Below are positions 17,214 through 25,102 of a stretch of 64,000 nt of DNA, piece after piece. The notes beneath the pieces are model-generated. The model had not been told where the DNA came from, made no database searches, and saw only the letters and a list, made by a program, of their open reading frames with translations. Origin of the DNA: Roseisolibacter agri. Lineage in GTDB: Bacteria; Gemmatimonadota; Gemmatimonadetes; Gemmatimonadales; Gemmatimonadaceae. A program made the position numbers and the translations under genes. The DNA lies in NCBI RefSeq assembly GCF_030159095.1, contig NZ_BRXS01000001.1, positions 186,001-250,000 on the forward strand. The letters are read 5' to 3'. Position 1 is the first letter of the stretch. Every line of letters starts with the position of its first letter.

Positions 17214-17331
17214 GGAGTTCGCTCGCTGCGATCGGTCGTGGTGGCGCGGCGCGGCCGCGCGGGGATGCGCGCAATCTGCGCGTGGATCCGCGGCGACGCT
17301 TGGCGAAATGGAACGCGGGGCGCGCGCATGC

Positions 17332-18111
17332 TCAGCCCACCGCGAGGCGCGACCACTCGCCCGGCGTGCGCCCCGTCAGCGCCTGCAGCTCGTCGGTGAG
17401 GTGCGACTGGTCGGCGAAGCCCAGCGCGTGCGCCACCGGCGACCAGCCCACGCGCCGCGCCTCGTCCACGCGCGCGATCGTGCGCCACATGCGCGCCACG
17501 CGCGCGTACGTCTTGGGCGACACGCCCACGTGCTCCGCGAACGCGCGCGCCAGCGCCTGGCGCGTGAGGCCCAGCGTCGCCGCCAGCTCCTCGACGCGCG
17601 TCGCCCCGCCCGAGGCGTCGAGCAGGCGCACCGCCTCGCGCACGGCGGCCGGCGGCGGCGCGGCCTGCGCGGCGCGCCGCACCAGCAGCTCCGTGAGCCG
17701 TGTGCGCGTCGCGTCGAGCGTCGGCTCGCCGTCCAGCAGCGCGTCGGCCGCGTCGCGCCACAGGTCGTCGAGCGGCACGCTGTCGTCGGTCAGCGCGTGC
17801 GCGGAGACGCCGAGCAGTCGGCGCGCGGCGCCGGGGCGCAGACGCGCGGCGACGAAGCGCGTACCGCCGACCGCCGGCGCGAGGAAGGCGCGCGTCATCG
17901 TGCCCACGACCTCCGCGACCGCGCCGTCCGGTCCCATCGTCAGCATCACGTCCACGCAGCCGTCGGGCAGCACGTGGTGCGGCGCGCCGCCGGCCGGCAC
18001 GTCGCCGCGCGTCCACAGGCACGCCACGAACGGGCGCAGCGCGGCGGGCGGCGCGTGCTCGGCGTACGCGGCGGGCGCGCCGGCGACGGAGGGAAGGGGC
18101 TGACTGGGCAC
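17332..18111 (-). CDS. AraC/XylS-family transcriptional regulator
   Basis: 259 residues. The N-terminal half ('LRPFVACLWTRG', 'HHVLPDGCVDVMLTMG') is the DUF6597/AraC-type sensing part. The C-terminal 100 residues form the paired helix-turn-helix DNA-binding domain: 'RVEELAATLGLTRQALARAFAEHVGVSPKTYARVARMWRTI', then 'VAHALGFADQSHLTDELQALTGRTPGEW'. The start is taken as the GTG at 18111, the first start codon ahead of the sensing domain; no upstream ATG is better. It follows the DUF4173-like gene by 62 bp on the same strand and may be the last gene of that series. Its ligand and targets are unknown. Confidence 0.88.
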   Translation of the reverse strand: MPSQPLPSVAGAPAAYAEHAPPAALRPFVACLWTRGDVPAGGAPHHVLPDGCVDVMLTMGPDGAVAEVVGTMTRAFLAPAVGGTRFVAARLRPGAARRLLGVSAHALTDDSVPLDDLWRDAADALLDGEPTLDATRTRLTELLVRRAAQAAPPPAAVREAVRLLDASGGATRVEELAATLGLTRQALARAFAEHVGVSPKTYARVARMWRTIARVDEARRVGWSPVAHALGFADQSHLTDELQALTGRTPGEWSRLAVG

Positions 18112-18173
18112 GGAACGCGGGGTGGGAGCAGGGAATCTCGCTCCGACCCCGCGCGCGGCAACCCCGTCGCGAC

Positions 18174-19799
18174 TCAGCTCGCGGGTGGGGGAACAGGCGC
18201 CGGGGTGCAGGGCGCCGGCGCCGTCAGCCATGCGGCGGGCAGCAGGTGGCGCGCGCGGGCGCGCGACAGGCTCCAGCCGCGCCAGTCGCCCCGGCGCTCG
18301 GCGCGGCGCGCGGCGTGGTGGAAGGCCCACTGCAGTTGGCAGCGCGCCCGCGGCTCGCGCTGCGTGGCGGCCAGCATCGTGTCGGCGTGCGCCACCAGCG
18401 CCGGCGCCGCGTCCGCGCTCAGCCCCGCCAGGTACTCGGCGTCGAGATCCAGGCCACGGGCGGCGCGCACGGCGTTCACGTTGACGATGCGCGCGTCCGG
18501 GTTCACGGCGTGCAGCAGCAGCACCCACGCCCACCCCGACACCAGCGTGCCGAGCGCGAACTGCGCCACGCGGCCGCGCAGCAGCGTCGCGCCCGCCCAC
18601 GCGAACACCACGCCGAGCCACGCCATGAACGCCGACGCGTAGAAGCGCTGCTCCGTGAGCCCGAACGCCGTCAGGTAGAGCCGCATGCGGTCGGCGGCCG
18701 AGACGAGCAGCACGAGCACGAGCGCGATCAGCGCGCCCGCCGCGATGCGGAAATGGCGGTGCGCGCGGCGCGAGTGCGGGCTCGGCGTCCCCTCGCCGAC
18801 GAGGCCGTGCGCGAGCAGCAGCATCGGCAGCGCGAGCGCGGCGACGACCACCAGCTCGAAGAAGCCCCGTCGCGCATATTCGGCCACCGTCACGCCCGCC
18901 GTCGCCAGCGCGCGCGAGCCGCCGAACAGCCACCCCACCTGCAGCGCGCCGAACGTCAGGAAGAGCGCGTCCACCAGCGCGATCGCGACCGTCACCTCGC
19001 GCACGCCGACGCCCACGCCCTGCAGCCCCGCGCGGAGGTCGCTCATCGGCGCGATCGCGTGCTCCAGCGTCGTCGCCGGCGCGTCGGCGATCGGTGCGGG
19101 GCGCGGCGCGAGCAGCGCGGCGTAGAGGTAGCCACCCACCATCCACGCGCTCACGGTGATCACCACCACGTGCTGCGCCACCAGCCCGCCGTCCCACGCG
19201 ACCAAGTGCTCCATCATGCGTGCGAAGGCGCGGTCGGCGGAGACGAGCAGCACGCCGAACACCAGCAGCGCGGGCGCGGCGAGCAGCCCGCCGCGCGCGA
19301 GCGTGCCGATGCCGGCGAGCGTCGCCGGCGCGGGGAGCGGCGGCGCCTCCACCGCGCGCGACGCCAGCAGCGGCGCGCCGAAGGCCACGCGCGCGCCCAT
19401 GATCACCGCGCCGCCGACGTACGCCAGCGGGCCCGCGTGGTCCACGTCGAGCGCGTCGCCGTGCAGCACCGCCGCGGCCAGCGCGGCCAGCACCGTCAGC
19501 AGCGCGAGCACGTTGAGCGCGGCCAGCGCCTCCGCGTCGCGCCAGCCGGCCGCGCCCGCGAACACCAGCGCGAGCGCGCCCAGCAGCGCGGCGCCGAGCG
19601 TGAGCGGTTGCTCGCGGCGTCGCGCGAGCCACGCCAGCGCGGCCACCAGCGCGGTCGTCAGCAGCAGGAGGTTGATCCCGAGGGGCTGTGCCCGCAGCAA
19701 CGCGTCGGTGAGCACGCCGAGGGTGAGCGCGGCGCCCACCGCGCGGCGCGCGACGGCCGGCTGCGGCAGGGCGGGGAGCAGCGACGAGAGGGCGGGCAT
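18174..19799 (-). CDS. DUF4153/DUF4173-like polytopic membrane protein
   Basis: 541 residues with about 11-12 membrane helices. 'LTDALLRAQPLGINLLLLTTALV' at the start, 'VSADRAFARMM', 'RRGFFELVVVAALALPMLLLAHG' and 'RMRLYLTAFGLTEQRFYASAFMAWLGVVFAWA' are typical of DUF4173 proteins. A soluble tail after about residue 430 ends in a Pro-rich stretch. The function of the family is unknown. The ATG lies 3 nt after the uppS stop, so the two genes are almost certainly one transcript; this hints at an envelope role. Confidence 0.8.
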   Translation of the reverse strand: MPALSSLLPALPQPAVARRAVGAALTLGVLTDALLRAQPLGINLLLLTTALVAALAWLARRREQPLTLGAALLGALALVFAGAAGWRDAEALAALNVLALLTVLAALAAAVLHGDALDVDHAGPLAYVGGAVIMGARVAFGAPLLASRAVEAPPLPAPATLAGIGTLARGGLLAAPALLVFGVLLVSADRAFARMMEHLVAWDGGLVAQHVVVITVSAWMVGGYLYAALLAPRPAPIADAPATTLEHAIAPMSDLRAGLQGVGVGVREVTVAIALVDALFLTFGALQVGWLFGGSRALATAGVTVAEYARRGFFELVVVAALALPMLLLAHGLVGEGTPSPHSRRAHRHFRIAAGALIALVLVLLVSAADRMRLYLTAFGLTEQRFYASAFMAWLGVVFAWAGATLLRGRVAQFALGTLVSGWAWVLLLHAVNPDARIVNVNAVRAARGLDLDAEYLAGLSADAAPALVAHADTMLAATQREPRARCQLQWAFHHAARRAERRGDWRGWSLSRARARHLLPAAWLTAPAPCTPAPVPPPAS

Positions 19800-19802
19800 C
19801 GG

Positions 19803-20567
19803 TCAGCCGTGCGCGGTGCGCGGAGAGGTGGGGAGCGCGCCGAAGCGGCGCTCGCGGGCGGCATACTCGGCGAGCCCGCGCGCGAGCTCGTCGGCGTCGA
19901 AGTCGGGCCACATCGTCGGCGTGAACCAGAGCTCCGCGTAGGCGCACTCCCAGAGCAGGAAGTCGCTCAGCCGCTGCTCGCCGCCCGTGCGGATCAGCAG
20001 GTCGACGTCGGGCGTGGGCGCGACGTCGTGCATCGCGGCGCCCAGGCGCGCGGCGAAGAGCGCGAAGGCGTCGCGCGCGTACTCGTCGTCGGCCGCGACG
20101 GCCTGCGTGGCGGCGCGCACGATCGCGTCGCGGGCCGAGTAGTCGAGCGCGATGCGCAGGCGCAGGCGGTCGCCGCCGCGCGTCGTCTCCTCCGCTGCTT
20201 CGATGGCGCGGCGCAGCAGCGGATCGAGGCGGTCGCGGCGGCCGACGATCGTCAGCTGCACGCCGTGCGCGACGCAGCGCGCGGCCTCGCCGTGCAGGTA
20301 GCGGCGGAAGAGGCGCATCAGCTGCTGCACCTCGCTCTCGGGGCGGCGCCAGTTGTCGCCGGAGAAGGCGTAGAGCGTGAGCGTGCGCACGCCGGCGCGG
20401 AGCGCGGCGTCGACCGTGCGTCGCACGGCGCGCGCGCCCGCGAGGTGGCCGGCGGCGCGCGGCCGGCCGCGGCGCGTGGCCCAGCGCCCGTTCCCGTCCA
20501 TGATGATCGCGACGTGCGCGGGGACGCGGCCGCCGCCGGCGAGCTGGAGGTGTGGAGTACTTTGCAT
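19803..20567 (-). CDS. uppS: Isoprenyl transferase (undecaprenyl diphosphate synthase)
   Basis: 254 residues. [14 protein letters not shown] with the catalytic Asp24 opens the cis-prenyltransferase fold; '[18 protein letters not shown]' and the closing signature '[19 protein letters not shown]...YAELWF' are intact. It adds isopentenyl units to farnesyl diphosphate to make the C55 carrier for peptidoglycan and surface glycans. I take the ATG at 20567; a GTG at 20600 would add 11 residues. A palindrome matching the one before the regulator operon overlaps this ATG. The gene follows the winged-helix regulator by 60 bp and is coupled to the DUF4173-like gene. Confidence 0.93.
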   Translation of the reverse strand: MQSTPHLQLAGGGRVPAHVAIIMDGNGRWATRRGRPRAAGHLAGARAVRRTVDAALRAGVRTLTLYAFSGDNWRRPESEVQQLMRLFRRYLHGEAARCVAHGVQLTIVGRRDRLDPLLRRAIEAAEETTRGGDRLRLRIALDYSARDAIVRAATQAVAADDEYARDAFALFAARLGAAMHDVAPTPDVDLLIRTGGEQRLSDFLLWECAYAELWFTPTMWPDFDADELARGLAEYAARERRFGALPTSPRTAHG

Positions 20568-20575
20568 CGTAAAGT
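20556..20575. promoter_or_regulatory. Candidate operator at the uppS start
   Basis: AGTACTTTGCATCGTAAAGT contains the inverted repeat ACTTTGC-ATC-GTAAAGT. It shares the TACTT/AAGTA arms with the site at 21668-21688. On the minus strand it overlaps the uppS start codon. Confidence 0.45.
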
Positions 20576-20627
20576 CAGCGGACACGAGAATGCGCCACAC
20601 GCGACGCGGACCCGCAGACGTGCCGGG

Positions 20628-21041
20628 TCAGCGATCGCGCGTGGCGCGGATGAGGGCTTCCATGTGGTCGAGGTAGCGCTCGAGCGCCCGGCGCCCCTCG
20701 GCCGTCAGCCGGTAGTCCGTGCGGGGGACGCGCCCCTCGAACCCCTTCGTGCAGGCGACGTAGCCCGCGTCCTCCAGCTTGCGCGCGTGCACGCTCAGGT
20801 TCCCGTCGGACGCCTGCAGCAGCGCCTTCAGCTCGGCGAAGCTCAGCGACTCGTTCACCGCCAGCGCGCTGACGATGCCCAGGCGCACGCGCTCGTGCAC
20901 CAGCTGGTCGAGCTCCGGGGCGGTGCCGGCCGCCGCCCCGCGCACGCCGGCCAGCGCGGGCGCGGCCGGACGCTCCTCGCCCGCCGCGCGGCGGGCCGCT
21001 CCGGATCTAGCCACCGTGACGCCTCGCGATCCAGGGTCCAA
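20628..21041 (-). CDS. Winged-helix transcriptional regulator (HTH_34/MarR-like)
   Basis: 137 residues. 'ELDQLVHERVRLGIVSALAVNESLSFAELKALLQASDGNLSVHARKLEDAGYV' followed by 'GRVPRTDYRLTAEGRRALERYLDHMEAL' is the compact winged-helix domain of PF13601-type regulators. The first 40 residues are low-complexity; the GTG at 21014 (start at residue 10) is an alternative. Its 5' end overlaps the upstream membrane-protein gene by up to 35 bp, so the two are coupled. Proteins of this type usually repress themselves and a membrane partner. Matching palindromes before the operon and at uppS are likely binding sites; that is inference. Confidence 0.85.
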   Translation of the reverse strand: MDPGSRGVTVARSGAARRAAGEERPAAPALAGVRGAAAGTAPELDQLVHERVRLGIVSALAVNESLSFAELKALLQASDGNLSVHARKLEDAGYVACTKGFEGRVPRTDYRLTAEGRRALERYLDHMEALIRATRDR

Positions 21042-21633
21042 AGGCCAGGTGCAGCCCGCCGAAGCCGAGGCCCAGCAGCAGCTCGCCCCAGCTGACCGGG
21101 GCCGCCACCGCGACGGCGCCCAGGGCGAGGAAGGCGGCGCCCATCGCGGGCACCGCGCGCACCGAGTAGGCGCCGCCGGCGACGATCGCCGTCCCGTAGA
21201 GCGACAGCCAGAGCGCGGGTACGACGTCGAGCGCCCCCGCGCGCCAGAGCGCGAGCGTCAGCAGCGCGCCCGCGAGCATCGGTGGCAGGAAGGCGAGCGC
21301 GAGCTTCTTCGCCGGGCCGACGAGCGCCGGCAGCTCGCTGCGCCGCGCCTTCCACACCGCGCCGGCGACGCTGGCGCCGAGTGCGAGCGGTGCGGCGGCG
21401 AGCCAGATGATGAGGCGCGCGCCCGCGTCCGGCTCGCGCGCGGCCAGCAGCGCCGCGCCGAGTCCCACCACGCCCGTGCCCGCGATGCCCCACCCCGACA
21501 CGGCGGTGACGCTGGCGGCGCGCTCCATCGTGCTGCGGATGAAGTGCAGGTTGTCCATCGCCCGCGCGTGGAGCTGCGGGGGATCGGCAGGGTCCTGCGC
21601 GGCGGCCGGTCGGCGCGTCGGGGCGGCGGGCAT
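21007..21633 (-). CDS. Five- or six-helix membrane protein, partner of the winged-helix regulator
   Basis: 208 residues. 'MDNLHFIRSTMERAASVTAVSGWGIAGTGVVGLGAALLAAR' is followed by further hydrophobic helices, and 'RSELPALVGPAKKLALAFLPPMLAGALLTLALW' is a conserved middle block. This layout is common for membrane proteins encoded next to PF13601 regulators; their function is unknown. The ATG at 21633 is supported by a TTGACA box with a CATCCT -10-like box 6 nt before it. The stop overlaps the regulator gene. It could be the sensor or the export target of the pair. Confidence 0.75.
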   Translation of the reverse strand: MPAAPTRRPAAAQDPADPPQLHARAMDNLHFIRSTMERAASVTAVSGWGIAGTGVVGLGAALLAAREPDAGARLIIWLAAAPLALGASVAGAVWKARRSELPALVGPAKKLALAFLPPMLAGALLTLALWRAGALDVVPALWLSLYGTAIVAGGAYSVRAVPAMGAAFLALGAVAVAAPVSWGELLLGLGFGGLHLAFGPWIARRHGG

Positions 21634-21662
21634 GGGCGGAGGATGCGTCGCGCGCCGGCTCG

Positions 21663-21690
21663 TGTCAAGTACTTCGTGTGGCAAAGTAAA
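21663..21690 (-). promoter_or_regulatory. Candidate operator and -35 box of the membrane protein/regulator operon
   Basis: On the minus strand, TACTTTGCCACACGAAGTA (21670-21688) has TACTT/AAGTA arms like the uppS site. It is followed at once by TTGACA (21668-21663). With a 17-bp spacer the -10-like box CATCCT lies 6 nt before the ATG at 21633. A repressor on the palindrome would block the -35 box. Confidence 0.5.
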
Positions 21691-21824
21691 CGGGTGGATT
21701 CTTGACAGCCGCGCGCTTGGCCCGGATGTTCGCGCGTCGGTCACGAATGGGTGACCACCTCCGTCGGCCCGCGCGTCCGCCCGCCGACGGAGACCCGCCT
21801 TCCGTGCGCGTCGAGGTCGGCCCG

Positions 21825-23048
21825 ATGAAGCTCCCGCCCCGCTCCGCTCGTGTCGCGTGCACCGCGACCGCCCTGTTCGCCGCCGCCTGCGCCGATCCCG
21901 CCGGTCCGCGCGTCGATGCCGCCGACGTCGAGGACCGCCCCGCGTTCGAGCGCGCCGCGGCCGCCGGCGACGCCGGCCAGCCGATCCCCGACGAGTACAT
22001 CGTCGTCTTCAACGGCGACGTCGCCGACGCGCCGGGCCTTGCGCAGCGCCTCGCGGCGTCGCAGGGCGCCGAGATCCGCTACACGTACCAGCACGCGCTC
22101 CGCGGCTTCGCGGCGCGCATGTCGGCGCAGGCCGCGGGGGCGCTCGCGCGCAACCCGAACGTCGCGTACGTGGAGCAGGACCAGGAGATGTACGCGTCGA
22201 CGGAGCAGGCCGGCGCGACGTGGGGCATCGACCGCATCGATCAGCGCAGCCTGCCGCTGAGCACCACGTACGCGTACACCGCGACCGGCAGCGGCGTCAC
22301 CGCGTACATCATCGACACCGGCATCCGCTTCTCGCACGGCGAGTTCGACGGGCGCGCGACGAGCGGATTCGACGCGGTGGACGGTGGCGCCGCCGACGAC
22401 TGCAACGGCCACGGGACGCACGTCGCCGGCACGGTGGGCGGCGAGACGTACGGCGTCGCGAAGGGCGTGTCACTGGTCGCGGTGCGTGTCCTCAGCTGCT
22501 CGGGCAGCGGGTCCACCTCGGGCGTGATCGCGGGCATCAACTGGGTGACCGAGCATCACACCACGGGCGCGGCCGTCGCGAACATGAGCCTCGGCGGCGG
22601 CGCCTCGACGGCGCTCGACGACGCCGTCAGGAACTCCATCGCGGACGGCGTCAGCTACGCCATCGCCGCCGGCAACGGCAACATCATCGGCATCGCGCAG
22701 GACGCGTGCAAGTACTCGCCGGCACGCGTCGCCGAGGCGATGACCATCGGCGCGTCGGACAGGACCGACAGGAAGGCGTCGTTCTCCAACTATGGCGCCT
22801 GCGTCGACTTCTTCGCGCCGGGCGTGAGCATCACATCGGCCTGGTACCGGAGCGACGCGGACGTCAACACCATCAGCGGCACGAGCATGGCCACTCCGCA
22901 CGTGGCGGGGGTCGCCGCGCTGTACCTCCAGTCGAACGGCGGCGCGACGCCGGCGCAGGTGCGCGACGCGCTGTTCGCCGGCACCACCAAGGGCGCCGTG
23001 TCGAGCGCCAAGACCACGAACAACCACCTGCTGTTCTCGGGCTACTGA
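21825..23048 (+). CDS. Subtilisin-like (S8, proteinase K type) serine protease, probable lipoprotein
   Basis: 407 residues. The signal ends in a lipobox-like LFAAAC with Cys22. Residues about 54-123 form an I9 inhibitor-type propeptide ('IPDEYIVVFNGDV' to 'NPNVAYVEQDQEMY'). The S8 catalytic triad is complete: Asp164 (YIIDTGI), His196 (NGHGTHVAG) and Ser354 (GTSMATPHVAG); the oxyanion Asn is in AAGNGN. It degrades proteins outside the cytoplasm after removing its propeptide. No sorting domain follows the catalytic part. TTGACA at 21702 and a GGTCAC/GTGACC palindrome (21739-21756) lie upstream. The regulator operon is divergent from it. Confidence 0.93.
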   Translation: MKLPPRSARVACTATALFAAACADPAGPRVDAADVEDRPAFERAAAAGDAGQPIPDEYIVVFNGDVADAPGLAQRLAASQGAEIRYTYQHALRGFAARMSAQAAGALARNPNVAYVEQDQEMYASTEQAGATWGIDRIDQRSLPLSTTYAYTATGSGVTAYIIDTGIRFSHGEFDGRATSGFDAVDGGAADDCNGHGTHVAGTVGGETYGVAKGVSLVAVRVLSCSGSGSTSGVIAGINWVTEHHTTGAAVANMSLGGGASTALDDAVRNSIADGVSYAIAAGNGNIIGIAQDACKYSPARVAEAMTIGASDRTDRKASFSNYGACVDFFAPGVSITSAWYRSDADVNTISGTSMATPHVAGVAALYLQSNGGATPAQVRDALFAGTTKGAVSSAKTTNNHLLFSGY

Positions 23049-23142
23049 CGCGCGGCTCCGGCCGTCCGATGGGAATGCACGCGGGGCCGGTCCACCACCT
23101 GGCGGACCGGCCCCGCGTCGCGTTCGGGTGCTGCGGAGCGAC

Positions 23143-24057
23143 TCAGTCCGCGCCCGCTACGGTCGTCAGCGCGTCGACGGCCATGCCCATCGCGTGGTAG
23201 CCCTTGTCCACGTAGACGGTGGTGCCCGTGATGCCGCGCGCGAGGTCGCTGGCGAGGAACGCCGCGGTGTTGCCGACGTCCATCGCGTCCAGCTGCTCGG
23301 GGAGCGCGGCGTTGCGCTCGCAGTACTCGACCATCTTGCCGATGATGCCGATCGCGCTCGCGGCGCGGCTGGCGTACGGGCCGGCCGAGATGACGTTGAC
23401 GCGCGCGCCGAACTTGCGGCCCGCCTCGAAGGCGAGCGTGCGCGTGTCGCTCTCCAGCGCGGCCTTCGCGCTCGACATGCCGCCGCCGTAGCCCGGGATC
23501 ACCCGCTCGCTCGCCATGTACGTCAGCGACGAGAACGAGCCGCCCGGCCGCAGGAGTGGCCCGAGGCGCTGCACCATGGAGACCATCGAGTAGGCGCTGG
23601 CGCTGACGGCGGCGAGATAGCCGTGCCGGCTCACCTCGAGCAGGGGCTTCTTGACCTCGGGGCCGTTGGCCAGCGAGTGCACGACGATGTCGAGTGGCTT
23701 CTCGCCGAAGTCGGCGACGAGCTGCGTCGCGAGCCCCTCGATGGAGAAGTCGCCGCGCTCCGCGTAGCGCTTGTTGGTGCGGATCTCCTCGGGCGCGTCG
23801 GCGAGCGTGTCGAACGTCGCGTCGAGGGGATAGATGCGCTCGAACGTCATCAGCGAGCCGTCGGCGAGGCGCCGCGAGTCGTCGATCTTCCCGCGCTCGA
23901 TGAGGTTCAGGAAGATGTTGAGCGCGGGCGGCCAGGTGGCCACGCACACGGAGGCGCCGGCGGCGGCGAGCGCCTTGGCGATGGCGAAGCCGAAGCCGTT
24001 GTCGTCGGCGACGCCGGCGACCAGCGCGCGGCGCCCGGAGAGGTCGATGGGGAGCAT
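23143..24057 (-). CDS. fabI: Enoyl-[acyl-carrier-protein] reductase, long (plant-like) FabI form
   Basis: 304 residues, longer than E. coli FabI (262). '[27 protein letters not shown]' is the NADH-binding start. An insert around residues 43-108 ('[19 protein letters not shown]...') is the kind found in plant and some bacterial enoyl-ACP reductases. '[31 protein letters not shown]' and '[23 protein letters not shown]' supply the Tyr-x6-Lys active site. It performs the last reduction of each fatty-acid elongation round. A TACATT box stands 7 nt before the ATG, so the mRNA is probably leaderless. It converges on the protease gene and stands alone. Confidence 0.93.
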   Translation of the reverse strand: MLPIDLSGRRALVAGVADDNGFGFAIAKALAAAGASVCVATWPPALNIFLNLIERGKIDDSRRLADGSLMTFERIYPLDATFDTLADAPEEIRTNKRYAERGDFSIEGLATQLVADFGEKPLDIVVHSLANGPEVKKPLLEVSRHGYLAAVSASAYSMVSMVQRLGPLLRPGGSFSSLTYMASERVIPGYGGGMSSAKAALESDTRTLAFEAGRKFGARVNVISAGPYASRAASAIGIIGKMVEYCERNAALPEQLDAMDVGNTAAFLASDLARGITGTTVYVDKGYHAMGMAVDALTTVAGAD

Positions 24058-24622
24058 GGCGCGGAATGTAGACGCGGGGGGGAGCGTCGCAACGCGGGTC
24101 AGCTCGGCGCGGGCGGACGGTAAACAGGGGTTTACGGCCGCGTTTGCTTGACTATGACGCCCTTGTTACAAACATTCGGGGGCCTCCCTGGTGACACGTA
24201 TCACCTTGGGGGACAACACATTACCGTTTCGTCATCTCGGCGGCCAAATGCTGCGGGGTGACAACGCCAGATGCGGGATCGCTGCCGCGTGGAGCCGGTC
24301 GACCGGTTCTCCGTGATCGCTCAACGCGTGCGCTAAAAACGGGTTATGGTCGCGCTCGCTCTGGCCCGGCGAGTGCGTTCGGCACGATCGGCGTCACGGC
24401 GCCGCCCCCGGCCGCCCCCGGCCGCCCCTCTTCGCAGCCCCTTCGCAGTCCCTCCCCTCCCGCACAAGGCACCCCGGTCGCGAGGCCGGTCCGCAAAGCA
24501 CGGGATCTCGCCCCGTCGAGACCGCCCGGCCGCCGAGGAGGACTCCGACCGTCTCCACCCGCTCCGGCATGGTGCCGCGACGCGGGAACGGGGGCGGCTC
24601 CAACCCCCCCGGAGTTCTTCCC
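24058..24622. other. 565-bp intergenic region between fabI and the lipoprotein gene
   Basis: I see no convincing protein gene. It holds several palindromes: GTAAAC-AGGG-GTTTAC (24120-24135), the near-palindrome GGTGACACGTATCACC (24190-24205) and CCGGTCGACCGG (24295-24306). TTGACT (24148) with AACATT 17 bp later is a candidate rightward promoter. Parts of 24120-24360 are clearly richer in A and T than the neighbours. The last 60 bp before the lipoprotein ATG contain runs GGGGGCGG and CCCCCCC that can pair. It is a likely regulatory hub for the lipoprotein and adhesin genes. Confidence 0.5.
24065..24092 (-). promoter_or_regulatory. Candidate fabI promoter (leaderless)
   Basis: On the minus strand, TTGCGA (24092-24087) and TACATT (24070-24065) are 16 bp apart. 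The second box ends 7 nt before the fabI ATG. Confidence 0.4.
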
Positions 24623-24940
24623 ATGCAGTCCCGCACCCTCCTCTTCGCGGCCGTCTCCCTCACGGCGCTCGTCGCGGTCGCCGCCTGCGCGTCCGACACC
24701 GAGCCCGCGGCCACTCCCGTGGCCCCCACCGAGCCCGCGGGGCCCGCGTTCTCCGCCGCGCCGGCGGGACCGAACGTCGCCGCCGCCCTCGGCAACCGGA
24801 TCGCGTCCACCTGCCGCGGTTACGCGCGCAAGCAGGCCGCCCTCCAGGCCGCCATCGGCAAGGCCAAGGGCGACGAGGAGAAGGAGCTGCGCGAGCAGCT
24901 CGCGGCGCTCGAGGTGATCAAGAAGGACGCGTGCGACTGA
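24623..24940 (+). CDS. Small lipoprotein with charged helical tail
   Basis: 105 residues. The signal ends LVAVAAC, with Cys22 as the lipid-modified residue. A Pro/Ala/Thr linker (SDTEPAATPVAPTEPAGP) follows, then a helix rich in Lys, Glu and Ala ('YARKQAALQAAIGKAKGDEEKELREQLAALEVIKKDACD'), likely a short coiled coil. It is placed in the envelope. No family was recognised. It lies 162 bp upstream of the giant adhesin gene in the same direction and may share its promoter region. Confidence 0.75.
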   Translation: MQSRTLLFAAVSLTALVAVAACASDTEPAATPVAPTEPAGPAFSAAPAGPNVAAALGNRIASTCRGYARKQAALQAAIGKAKGDEEKELREQLAALEVIKKDACD

Positions 24941-25102
24941 CGGCAACCGCCGGTCGCCTGATGCCCTGACCGGGTCGGCCTGCGTCAGCCGCCCCGTCGC
25001 CCGTCCTCCCTGACGCTTCGCCCGCGACGTCGCGGGTCCCCCTCCGTGCCCCGCGCAGCACCGCCGTCGCCCGACGGCGCGACGCTCCGCCCCGCTCCTC
25101 CC

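Noticed and set aside
24540-24622. tmRNA or tRNA-like end before the lipoprotein gene
   Set aside because: The GGGGGCGG/CCCCCCC pairing looked suggestive, but there is no T-arm, CCA end or tag frame.
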